Shown here piece after piece: positions 21,676 to 29,538 of a DNA stretch of 64,000 nucleotides. The notes beneath the pieces were generated by a model. That model saw nothing but the letters and a program-made list of their open reading frames with translations, was not told where the DNA came from and ran no database searches. Both the position numbers and the translations under genes were made by a program. The stretch is from contig JAFVHP010000037.1 of assembly GCA_017474455.1 (NCBI GenBank), positions 62,001 to 126,000 on the forward strand. Reading direction: 5' to 3'. Within the stretch, counting starts at the first letter, position 1. The number at the start of each line of letters is the position of its first letter. This stretch comes from Lachnospiraceae bacterium (GTDB lineage Bacteria > Bacillota > Clostridia > Lachnospirales > Lachnospiraceae).

Positions 21676-22851
21676 ATGAGCTATACGATCGATGAAGTGA
21701 TGAAGTATATCGAGGATGAAGACGCGAAGTTTATCAGACTGGCGTTCCGGGATGCGTTCGGCGTACAGAAGAATATCTCCGTACGGCCCGGGGAAGTCAT
21801 GAAGGCTTTTGAGAACGGCGCCCGGATCAACGCGTCGGATATCGCAGGGTTTGAGGACTGCCCGTATCCGGCGCTGTATCTGAAACCGGATCCGTCAACG
21901 CTGGCCGTGCTGCCCTGGAGGCCCGACACCGGCAAGGTGCTCCGTATGTTCTGTGATGTACGGACGCCGGACGGCAGTGAATACGCTTCCGACACCAGGG
22001 TCATCCTGAAAAAAGCTTCCGAAAAGGCAAAAGAGGCCGGCATTGAATTCAGGTTCGGTTCGGAAACAGAATTCTATCTTTTCCTGAAAGATGAGGAAGG
22101 CCGCCCTACAAAGATACCGTACGACAGTGCGGGGTATCTGGATGTGGCACCGTTGGACAGGTGTGAAAACGTCAGGCGTGAGATCAGCCTGACGATCGAA
22201 CGGATGGGCCTTACTCCGGAAAGATCGTATCATGAGCGTGGGCCGGGACAGAACGAGATCGATTTCCACTACGCGAGGCCTCTGAAGGCGGCCGACCAGA
22301 TGACGACCTTCAGGATGGCTGCCAGTACGGTCGCCGACCGCTACGGACTTATCTGTGATTTTTCGCCGCAGCCGCTGCCAGACCACCCCGGGAACGGATA
22401 CCATATCAACATTTATGCGTCGGACCGGGACGGTGAGGACGTTGTGAAGTACGCAGCGGCCGGTATCCTGAACAGGATCAGGGATATTACTCTGTTCCTG
22501 AACCCGACGGACGCTTCCTATTCAAGACTCGGCAGCCCTGCCGTGCCTGACCGGGTGAACTGGTCGGCGACAGATGAGTCGGAACTGCTCTATGTGGAGA
22601 CGTACAGCGGCAGGACACGTGCTGAGCTGCGTTCCCCCGACGCGTCCGGAAACCCCTACCTGATCTATTCCCTGCTCATGATGGCCGGGCTCGAGGGTAT
22701 CAGGCAAAAGGCCGTGCTGCCGGAGCAGGCGGGCGAAAGCGGCGCCCCCCTGCCTTCTTCCAGAAAGGAAGCCGGTGAGATCGCATGCCGCAGTGAATTT
22801 GTCAAAGCGTATGTCCCTGAGGGGATCATCAGGAAATACATCAACGGATAA
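21676..22851 (+). CDS. Glutamine-synthetase-like protein (short, ammonium-site residues altered)
   Basis: 391 residues, about 50 to 80 shorter than type I glutamine synthetase. Metal and glutamate site elements are kept: GSETEFYLF, GPGQNEIDF, GNGYHINIY and AELRSPDASGNPYL. Two elements tied to ammonium binding in classical enzymes are not: the FDGSS-type loop reads INASDIAGF, with Asn where the ammonium-binding Asp is expected, and the PGYEAP flap with its catalytic Glu is replaced by GSPAVPD. It may ligate glutamate to another amine, or act as a sensor. It sits 21 bases upstream of the ANTAR regulator and is probably cotranscribed. Family assignment is firm, function is not. Confidence 0.75.
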   Translation: MSYTIDEVMKYIEDEDAKFIRLAFRDAFGVQKNISVRPGEVMKAFENGARINASDIAGFEDCPYPALYLKPDPSTLAVLPWRPDTGKVLRMFCDVRTPDGSEYASDTRVILKKASEKAKEAGIEFRFGSETEFYLFLKDEEGRPTKIPYDSAGYLDVAPLDRCENVRREISLTIERMGLTPERSYHERGPGQNEIDFHYARPLKAADQMTTFRMAASTVADRYGLICDFSPQPLPDHPGNGYHINIYASDRDGEDVVKYAAAGILNRIRDITLFLNPTDASYSRLGSPAVPDRVNWSATDESELLYVETYSGRTRAELRSPDASGNPYLIYSLLMMAGLEGIRQKAVLPEQAGESGAPLPSSRKEAGEIACRSEFVKAYVPEGIIRKYING

Positions 22852-22872
22852 TGTGCAGACAGGAGCTGGTTT

Positions 22873-23460
22873 ATGCCGGACAGAAAAGACATCTCTCACT
22901 CCATACTGATCGTATCCGGGTCTGAACAGTTCGACAGCGCGGTCAAAAAGGCGCTTCCGGCAGGCAGCGCCGCCGCTGTCGATGTCAGAAGGAGCGAAGC
23001 CCTGGCCAGAAGGGGCGTCCTGGACAGGTTCTACGATATCGTGGTGATCAACGCGCCTCTTCCTGACGGGATGGGTATCGATCTCGCGATGGATATCGCG
23101 GAGAACGGCAGGGTTTCGGTCTGTCTTGTCACCCCGCAGGAGATCTATGACCAGGTGCTGGATCATGTAACGGATTACGGGATACTGGTCCTATCAAAAT
23201 CTTTCCCGCCGGAGCGTCTGAGCCATGCGCTCCGTTTCCTTATCGCATCCCGGGACAGAATGTCTGCCCTGGAAGCAGAGATCGAATCGGTCAAGGACAG
23301 GATGGAAGAACAGCGCCTGATCAGCAAGGCGAAATTTCTCCTGATCGAAAAGAAGCATATGACGGAAGATGAAGCGCACCGCTATATAGGCCGCCAGGCT
23401 ATGAACAGCGGCATGTCAAGGAAAAAGATCGCTGAACAGCTGCTGGAGGATCTGGAGTAG
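22873..23460 (+). CDS. ANTAR-domain RNA-binding regulator with degenerate receiver
   Basis: 195 residues. Residues 1-125 resemble a response-regulator receiver, but the phosphoacceptor position is Asn60 (DIVVINAPLPDG) and the acidic pair is missing (ILIVSGSEQ); the conserved Lys is present at 109. Residues about 135-192 form the three-helix ANTAR domain (ISKAKFLLIEKKHMTEDEAH, then RQAMNSGMSRKKIAEQLL). ANTAR proteins bind paired hexaloop RNA hairpins and prevent termination. With no phosphorylatable Asp, activation is probably by protein contact or ligand. AGGAG precedes the ATG. The likely targets are the leaders in this same block, notably amt. Confidence 0.88.
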   Translation: MPDRKDISHSILIVSGSEQFDSAVKKALPAGSAAAVDVRRSEALARRGVLDRFYDIVVINAPLPDGMGIDLAMDIAENGRVSVCLVTPQEIYDQVLDHVTDYGILVLSKSFPPERLSHALRFLIASRDRMSALEAEIESVKDRMEEQRLISKAKFLLIEKKHMTEDEAHRYIGRQAMNSGMSRKKIAEQLLEDLE

Positions 23461-23474
23461 GGAAGCCCACAGCC

Positions 23475-23502
23475 TTGTCTGTGCCGTTTATCATGATATA
23501 AT
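23475..23502 (+). promoter_or_regulatory. Promoter before nudC
   Basis: TTGTCT (23475-23480), 16 bases, TATAAT (23497-23502). It lies just after the ANTAR gene and again just upstream of a terminator-like hairpin. Confidence 0.45.
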
Positions 23503-23514
23503 GTACAGGAAAGA

Positions 23515-23557
23515 ACAGTCGCCTTTGTTTTAAGAATACTTAAAGGGCGGCTGTTTT
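23515..23557 (+). terminator. Terminator after the ANTAR gene / nudC leader hairpin
   Basis: ACAGTCGCCTTT (23515-23526) pairs with AAAGGGCGGCTGT (23542-23554) with one bulge and a wobble, followed by TTTT. It ends the nitrogen block transcript; because a TATAAT lies 13 bases upstream it would also be in the nudC leader. Confidence 0.65.
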
Positions 23558-23610
23558 GTTGAAGACCGGGCTCCGGGAAGACAAAAGCCTTGAACAGGCA
23601 GGAGACAGCC

Positions 23611-24498
23611 ATGATCCAGGATATATTACCTGACATTTACCATAACGAATTTGATCCGGACGCAGGCATGCCGGATCCCTCCGATACGGTCCTTATGTAC
23701 CGCGGCCGTTCTGTCCTCTGCAGGATGGACGATGCGGGCGGGCCCGTTTTCCCGACAGCCCTTGAGGTCCGGGAACACGCGGATCCCGGCACGGGCAGGT
23801 ACACATATCTGTTTTCGATCACCATACGGTCCGGAGAAGGCCCTGAACGGGTCAGGAGATATTTCCTTTATACCCCGGATGAGGAAACGGAGGACCTTCT
23901 CCCCGGTTACGGTTTTGAGAACCTGCGGATACTCAGGAACCCCGGCTCCAAGCGGGATTGCTTTGCGGCGGAGACGGGCTATCACCTCGCGCTCTGGTAT
24001 ACGAATAACCGTTTCTGCGGACGCTGCGCCGCCCGTATGATGCCTTCAAAGACCGAAAGAGCGATGGTATGCCCTGCCTGCGGCAATACTGTCTATCCCA
24101 GGATATCCCCCGCCGTTATCGTGGGCGTGACCAGAGGGGATAAACTGCTGATGAGCAGGTACGCCGGCAGGGAGTTTGCGGATTTCGCGCTGATCGCGGG
24201 ATTCTGCGAGATCGGCGAGACCGTGGAAGAGACCGTTCAGAGAGAAGTGATGGAAGAAGTCGGTCTTAAGGTCTCCAACATCCGGTATTACAAAAGCCAG
24301 CCGTGGGGGTTTGACGGCGGCCTGCTCATGGGGTTTTACTGCGATGCCGACGGTCAGGATGAAATAAAAGTGGATGAGGACGAACTGTCGGAAGCCGCCT
24401 TCTATGACAGGAAGAGCATCACCGGCCAGAGAGTAAAGGACATCTCCCTGACTTCGGAGATGATGCTCTGCTTCCGTGACGGAAAGGAGCCGAAATAA
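23611..24498 (+). CDS. nudC: NAD+ diphosphatase / NADH pyrophosphatase (Nudix)
   Basis: Hydrolyses NAD(H) to NMN(H) and AMP; family members can also remove NAD caps from RNA. It has 295 residues. An N-terminal domain is followed by a zinc ribbon (FCGRC and CPAC), the Nudix box GFCEIGETVEETVQREVMEE and the NudC-type SQPW motif (SQPWGF). The ATG at 23611 follows AGGAGA; a TTG seven codons earlier is open but unlikely. It abuts the next gene, with the stop directly followed by ATG. Confidence 0.9.
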   Translation: MIQDILPDIYHNEFDPDAGMPDPSDTVLMYRGRSVLCRMDDAGGPVFPTALEVREHADPGTGRYTYLFSITIRSGEGPERVRRYFLYTPDEETEDLLPGYGFENLRILRNPGSKRDCFAAETGYHLALWYTNNRFCGRCAARMMPSKTERAMVCPACGNTVYPRISPAVIVGVTRGDKLLMSRYAGREFADFALIAGFCEIGETVEETVQREVMEEVGLKVSNIRYYKSQPWGFDGGLLMGFYCDADGQDEIKVDEDELSEAAFYDRKSITGQRVKDISLTSEMMLCFRDGKEPK

Positions 24499-25098
24499 AT
24501 GGCGCACCATATCTTCTGTATCATGGGAAAGAGCGGTTCGGGCAAAGATTCGATATACCGTGTCCTCATTCAGGATGAAAGCCTTGGCCTTAACACGGTC
24601 GTGACCTATACCACAAGGCCCAGGCGCGAGAAAGAACAGGATGGCAGGGAATATCATTTCTGCACCGATGAAGCCTACGCGGATCATCTGGCCAAAGGGA
24701 GGATCATTGAAGAAAGGGCTTATGATACCTGCTACGGGATATGGCGCTATTTTACGCTGGACGACGGGCAGATCGATCCCGGCGCCGGAGATTACCTGAT
24801 CATCGGCACGCCGGAATCCTTTGCTTCGTTCTGCCGTTATTACGGAAGGGACAGAGTCGTGCCGCTGTATATCGAGGTGGAGGACGGGGTACGGCTCTCG
24901 CGTGCCCTGGTCAGGGAAAAGAAGCAGGCGAAGCCTGCCTATGATGAAATGTGCAGGCGCTTTCTGGCGGACCGGGACGACTTTTCGGAAGATAAGCTGA
25001 GGGCGGCCGGCATAAACAGAAGGTTCGACAACAGCACCGACGTCAGGGAAACCTGTATCAATGAGATAAAGAGTTATATACGGGAGTTTACGGACTGA
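24499..25098 (+). CDS. Guanylate-kinase-like protein
   Basis: 199 residues. P-loop GKSGSGKDS near residue 10, the GMP-binding region TYTTRPRR with E-x-DGREYHF, and an Arg-rich lid. This matches the guanylate kinase fold, so GMP to GDP phosphorylation is the likely role. Some lid and late residues differ from typical Gmk, so another nucleoside monophosphate is possible. It directly follows nudC and directly precedes holB, the slot filled by thymidylate kinase (tmk) in many Firmicutes. AAGGAG inside the end of nudC serves as its ribosome site. Confidence 0.75.
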   Translation: MAHHIFCIMGKSGSGKDSIYRVLIQDESLGLNTVVTYTTRPRREKEQDGREYHFCTDEAYADHLAKGRIIEERAYDTCYGIWRYFTLDDGQIDPGAGDYLIIGTPESFASFCRYYGRDRVVPLYIEVEDGVRLSRALVREKKQAKPAYDEMCRRFLADRDDFSEDKLRAAGINRRFDNSTDVRETCINEIKSYIREFTD

Positions 25099-26130
25099 AT
25101 GGCACAGGCGGGATTTGGAAAGTTTTCGGATATCAGCGGCCAGGATGCGATCACGGCGCATCTCAGGAACGCTCTTTCCACAGGGACGCTGTCCCACGCA
25201 TACCTTATCTCCGGCGAAGACGTTTCCGATACCATGGAGATCGCGAATGCGCTGGCCAGCGTACTTGTCTGCGAGGACAGGCAGGAGGGATATGAACCCT
25301 GCGGGAAGTGTACCGGATGCGTACAGGCCGCGGCCGGCGACCATCCGGATATCAGGGTGCTCGTGCCGCAGAAGACGACTTCGACCGGTGTGGACGATAT
25401 CAGGGCTCTGACGGCTGACCTGCAGCTCGTTCCCTACAGGGCTTCTTTCAGGATATTTATCATTCCGGATGCCGAAAAGCTTACGCCGCAGGCGCAGAAT
25501 GCCGTTTTAAAGACACTGGAGGAGCCTCCGGAATATGCCGTACTGCTGCTTTTATGCAGAAACACGACGGGATTTCTGCCGACGCTGCTGTCCAGGTGCG
25601 TCTGTCTTCAGCTGAAACCGGTACCGGACGAGGAGATAGGAAAGAAGATAGCTGCCGCGGCGGGCGCCATGCCTGCCTATCCCGAACTTCTGTATGCCTG
25701 CGCGGCGGGAAGCTGCGGCAAAGCCCTGCGGCTCATAACGGAAGAAGATTTTGACGGATATGCCGGCGCAGCGCTGGAGCTGCTTATGGGGCTTAAGGAA
25801 AAGGACGCCGGCGAGATCGTCAGGTTCTGCCAGGATACGGCGGAGAACGGCAGGGCAGAACTGTTCCTGTTTATCATGCACGCCTTCATCCGGGACCTGC
25901 TGGTCCAAAAGGCGGCAGGAAGCGGCACAAACTTGATTTTGACGGGAAACATACAGTATATTAGTAAGACGGCCGGCGAACTGTCGTTCGCGGTACTGGG
26001 CCGCATGGAGAAAACAGCAGTGACAGCCCAGAGAAGGCTCATGCAGAAAGGCAGTCCCCAGCTTATCCTGGAGGCCGCGCTCTTGACTCTTCGTGAAGAG
26101 ATGAATGGAGAAATATATGACAGACAGTGA
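25099..26130 (+). CDS. holB: DNA polymerase III delta' subunit
   Basis: Clamp-loader component, 343 residues, cytosolic. AAA+ fold with opening FGKFSDISGQDAITAHLRNAL, HAYLISGEDVSDTMEIANAL (the P-loop is degenerate, usual for delta'), the zinc cysteines CGKCTGC, then VDDIRAL, PDAEKLTPQAQNAVLKTLEE and a loading-type SRC segment (LLSRCVCLQL). The ATG directly follows the upstream stop. It overlaps ricT. Position in the holB-ricT-trmN6-rsmI order confirms it. Confidence 0.9.
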   Translation: MAQAGFGKFSDISGQDAITAHLRNALSTGTLSHAYLISGEDVSDTMEIANALASVLVCEDRQEGYEPCGKCTGCVQAAAGDHPDIRVLVPQKTTSTGVDDIRALTADLQLVPYRASFRIFIIPDAEKLTPQAQNAVLKTLEEPPEYAVLLLLCRNTTGFLPTLLSRCVCLQLKPVPDEEIGKKIAAAAGAMPAYPELLYACAAGSCGKALRLITEEDFDGYAGAALELLMGLKEKDAGEIVRFCQDTAENGRAELFLFIMHAFIRDLLVQKAAGSGTNLILTGNIQYISKTAGELSFAVLGRMEKTAVTAQRRLMQKGSPQLILEAALLTLREEMNGEIYDRQ

Positions 26131-27811
26131 CAGGACATACATGTTCATGGAAGATACGGAAGAGACCGGACCGGCGGAGGGATCTTTCGCTGCCGCTGAG
26201 GACGATATCATAGCCCTGGCCGAAGCAGCTGCCGAGGAACAGGAAGAAGAGCTCCCGGATGTGTTTGCCGGCAGTGCGCCGCAGCTGTCCGAAGGACCTG
26301 TAGCAGCGGAGGAGCTGCCGGATACTGACGCAGATGATGAGGCGGAAGATACAGAGAGCGAAGACGGCTCCGTCGACGGCGTGATCGAAGACGATGAAGA
26401 GGATCCTTCCCATCTGATCGATGCCGGACAGGATGATGCGGCAGCAGGCACAGTCCCTGCTTCCGGCAACATGATCGGCGTCCGGTTCCGCATTACCGGC
26501 AGGATCTATTACTTTGATGCCGGTGAATTCGACGTGCACAGGGGCGACCACGTGATCGTGGAGACGGTAAGAGGCATGGAATACGGCTATGTCGTTGCCG
26601 ACCCGGCCATGCTTGCGTCCAAGAGATCCCCCAAACCGCTGAAAACGATCCTCAGGATCGCTACCGACGCTGACGCCGAGCAGGCAAAGGCCAACAGGGT
26701 CAGGGAAAGGGAAGCGCTCCGGATCTGCCAGCCCAGGATCCGCGAACACGGCCTTGAGATGAAGCTGATCGACGCGGAATATACATTTGACAACAGCAAG
26801 CTCCTGTTCTACTTTACCGCGGACGGCAGAGTGGATTTCAGGGAGCTGGTCAAGGATCTGGCAACGATCTTCCGCATGAGGATCGAACTGAGGCAGATCG
26901 GCGTAAGGGACGAGACACAGATCCTCGGCGGATACGGCATCTGCGGCAGAGTCCTCTGCTGCCATTCCTTCCTCTCGGATTTCGCGCCGGTATCCATCAA
27001 GATGGCAAAAGAGCAGTCCCTGTCCCTGAACCAGACCAAGATCTCCGGTGTCTGCGGCAGGCTTATGTGCTGTCTCAAGAATGAAGAAGAGACATATGAA
27101 GAACTAAAGCGTTCCCTTCCGGGCGTCGGGGACGAAGTGGAAGGTAACGACGGGCTTGTCGGTGAAGTATCCAGCGTCAACGTCCTGCGCCAGACCATAA
27201 AGATCCTCGTGGAAGTAGATGACGAAAAGGAACTCCACGAATACGGCGAAGGCGAGTGGACCCTGATCAGGAAGAGAAGGAGAGGCCAGGCCAGACATCC
27301 TAAGAAGGAACAGGAGAAGCAGCAGCCCGCACCAAAGAACGAGAATAAACAGGAAAGCGCCGGGGCAGAAACGGAAAACCGCCCCGAAAAGCGTGAACGG
27401 TCAAGGTTAAAAGCTGCCCTTCTGAAGGAAAACATAGAGCCGGTTCCCGAAGAAAAGTCAGGGGACCAGTCGGAGCCCGGCAACGGAAGACGCAGGTCCA
27501 AAGACCGCAAGAACAGGCAGGGTGAAGCCCAGAACAACGATAACGGCGGTAACGGTGGTAACGGTGAAAGACGTTCCGGCAGAAACGGGAACGGCGGCAG
27601 GAACAGGAAACGGCCAAACGCCGCACCGGCAGCGGAGAATACGGCACCGGCTGACGGCGGGCAGGCACAGGCCGCCCCGGAGGGCGATGCCGGCGGTGAC
27701 GGAAGCGGTGAAAACCAGGGCAGACGCCGCCAAGGCCATTTCAACAGAAGAAGGCGCGGCGGCACGCGGCGCGGGAACGGCCAGGGAAATGACGCCGGAA
27801 CAGAAAGCTGA
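26117..27811 (+). CDS. ricT: PSP1-domain protein RicT (YaaT) with long N- and C-terminal extensions
   Basis: RicT works with RicA and RicF in Bacillus to steer RNase Y and carry Fe-S clusters. The core (about residues 115-385) holds the PSP1 signature and conserved cysteines GICGRVLCCHSF and GVCGRLMCCLKNE. The protein has about 564 residues, roughly twice the usual length. An acidic N-terminus of about 115 residues is rich in Glu, Asp and Ala. The C-terminal tail of about 170 is Arg, Lys, Asn and Gly rich with runs such as NNDNGGNGGNG, and ends RRRRGGTRRGNGQGND. The charge pattern suggests RNA or membrane contact. GGAG 8 bases upstream favours the ATG at 26117 over 26105. It overlaps holB and trmN6. 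Confidence 0.85.
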   Translation: MTDSDRTYMFMEDTEETGPAEGSFAAAEDDIIALAEAAAEEQEEELPDVFAGSAPQLSEGPVAAEELPDTDADDEAEDTESEDGSVDGVIEDDEEDPSHLIDAGQDDAAAGTVPASGNMIGVRFRITGRIYYFDAGEFDVHRGDHVIVETVRGMEYGYVVADPAMLASKRSPKPLKTILRIATDADAEQAKANRVREREALRICQPRIREHGLEMKLIDAEYTFDNSKLLFYFTADGRVDFRELVKDLATIFRMRIELRQIGVRDETQILGGYGICGRVLCCHSFLSDFAPVSIKMAKEQSLSLNQTKISGVCGRLMCCLKNEEETYEELKRSLPGVGDEVEGNDGLVGEVSSVNVLRQTIKILVEVDDEKELHEYGEGEWTLIRKRRRGQARHPKKEQEKQQPAPKNENKQESAGAETENRPEKRERSRLKAALLKENIEPVPEEKSGDQSEPGNGRRRSKDRKNRQGEAQNNDNGGNGGNGERRSGRNGNGGRNRKRPNAAPAAENTAPADGGQAQAAPEGDAGGDGSGENQGRRRQGHFNRRRRGGTRRGNGQGNDAGTES

Positions 27812-28547
27812 AGCGCTTTTGCCCGGGGAGAGGCTCGATGATCTCCAGCGCGGCGGATTATATATCATCCAGGACCCGGCTCTGTTCTGCTTCGGAATGG
27901 ACGCCGTACTGCTGTCTGATTTCGCGGCGTGCCGTGAAGGAGACAGGGTACTGGATCTTTGCAGCGGGAACGGTATCATCCCGCTGCTTCTGTATGCAAG
28001 ATACCCCGGGATAACGGTCACCGGTCTCGAACTCAATGAAAAGAGCACCTCTCTCGCATCGCGGAGCTTCCGGCTGAACAGCCTGGAAGATAAGCTCAGC
28101 ATGGTCACGGGTGATGTCAGGGAAGCGTCCCGGCTGTTCGGGCACGCTTCTTTTCATGTCGTGACCGCCAATCCGCCGTATATGAAGGCGGCGGGCGGCC
28201 TGAAGAACCCGGACAGCGCGAAGGCAATGGCCAGGCATGAGACCGCCTGCAGTTTTGACGACGTATGCGCGGCGGCGGCTCACTGCTTAAAGAGCAGCGG
28301 CAGATTTTACCTGGTACACCGGCCCTCACGCCTGCCGGAACTGATCGTTGCCATGAAAGAGCACCATCTGGAACCGAAGCGTATGCGGATGGTCCATCCC
28401 TGTGCCGATAAGGCAGCCAACCTTGTCCTGATCGAAGCGGTCAAGGGCGGCGGGGAGGAATTAAAGCTCCTTCCCCCTTTGATCGTTTATAAAGAAGACG
28501 GCAGTTATACAGACGAAATATACAGGATCTACGGAGCTGAATCATAA
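27789..28547 (+). CDS. trmN6: tRNA1(Val) A37 N6-methyltransferase
   Basis: SAM-dependent methyltransferase of 252 residues that methylates an adenosine in tRNA. Motif I is VLDLCSGNGIIPLLL, and the N6-adenine catalytic motif is NPPY (VTANPPYMKAAGG). The ATG at 27789 lies inside the end of ricT, overlapping it by 23 bases; the open frame extends further upstream only as a shadow of ricT. YabA, usually between ricT and this gene in Bacillus, is absent. One base separates it from rsmI. Confidence 0.85.
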   Translation: MTPEQKAEALLPGERLDDLQRGGLYIIQDPALFCFGMDAVLLSDFAACREGDRVLDLCSGNGIIPLLLYARYPGITVTGLELNEKSTSLASRSFRLNSLEDKLSMVTGDVREASRLFGHASFHVVTANPPYMKAAGGLKNPDSAKAMARHETACSFDDVCAAAAHCLKSSGRFYLVHRPSRLPELIVAMKEHHLEPKRMRMVHPCADKAANLVLIEAVKGGGEELKLLPPLIVYKEDGSYTDEIYRIYGAES

Positions 28548-28548
28548 A

Positions 28549-29415
28549 ATGAGCGGAACTCTTTATCTGTGCGCCACCCCCATAGGAAACCTGGAAGATA
28601 TCACGGCGAGGGTCTTAAGGACCCTGAAGGAGGCCGATCTGATCGCCGCGGAAGATACGCGGCACACCCGGGCGCTCCTTACCCATTTTGATATCCATAC
28701 ACCGATGACGAGCTATCATGAGCACAACCAGGCTGAAAAAACGGACCTGCTGGTCGGAAAACTCCTTACCGGAACGAATATAGCCCTGGTCACCGATGCC
28801 GGCACGCCGGCCATATCGGATCCCGGAGAAGTGCTCGCAAGAAGATGCCTCGAGGAAGGAATACGCGTAGAATCCCTCCCGGGAGCCTGTGCGCTGATCA
28901 CGGGACTGACCATGTCCGGCATGAGCGCCAGGAGATTCGTGTTCGAAGGTTTCCTTCCGAGGGAAAAGAAGGAGCGCGAAGCCGTCCTTTCCTCGCTGGT
29001 TTCCGAAAAAAGGACGGTCATCCTTTATGAAGCGCCGCACAGACTTAGCCGGACGCTGAAGTATCTGTATGATGCCCTGGGCGACAGGAATACGGTTCTC
29101 TGCCGCGAGCTGACCAAGATACATGAGGAAGCAGTACGGATCAGACTCTCACAGGCGGAAGAGTACTTCGCGGACAAAGAACCCAGGGGAGAATACGTGC
29201 TGGTGATCGAAGGCGCGGACCAGGACAGTGCCGCGGGCAGTGCCCGGCAGACAGCAGGTGCCGCGGATCTTTGCGGCATGGATATCCGGAGCCATGTGGC
29301 TTTTTACGAGGCGCAGGGAATGGACAGAAAAGCGGCAATGAAGGCAGCTGCCGCGGACAGGGGAATCTCCAGGCGGGATGTCTACAATGCCCTTCTTGAG
29401 AAGGAAAACAACTGA
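28549..29415 (+). CDS. rsmI: 16S rRNA C1402 2'-O-methyltransferase
   Basis: Tetrapyrrole-methylase-fold RNA methyltransferase, 288 residues. N-terminal LYLCATPIGNLEDITARVL, then AAEDTRHTRALL, VTDAGTPAISDPGE and ALITGLTMSG are all diagnostic. The C-terminal extension is normal for the family. It closes the nudC-rsmI gene string. No clear terminator was seen in the 123 bases before pckA. Confidence 0.92.
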   Translation: MSGTLYLCATPIGNLEDITARVLRTLKEADLIAAEDTRHTRALLTHFDIHTPMTSYHEHNQAEKTDLLVGKLLTGTNIALVTDAGTPAISDPGEVLARRCLEEGIRVESLPGACALITGLTMSGMSARRFVFEGFLPREKKEREAVLSSLVSEKRTVILYEAPHRLSRTLKYLYDALGDRNTVLCRELTKIHEEAVRIRLSQAEEYFADKEPRGEYVLVIEGADQDSAAGSARQTAGAADLCGMDIRSHVAFYEAQGMDRKAAMKAAAADRGISRRDVYNALLEKENN

Positions 29416-29538
29416 TTTAATGAAAGCAAGACAGTTGATTTTTGACCCCTTATGTGATAAAAGAAGTTGGAACATTTAATCAGGGTAATCGTTGTTAACC
29501 ATAAATCACGTGTATAGAAAGAAAGAGGTAGTCGCAAC

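Noticed and set aside
24046-25344. Minus-strand open frame of 432 codons across nudC, the kinase gene and holB
   Set aside because: It spans three convincing plus-strand genes and has no recognisable domain.
26809-27765. Long minus-strand open frame opposite ricT
   Set aside because: Low-complexity mirror of the ricT tail with no protein family features.
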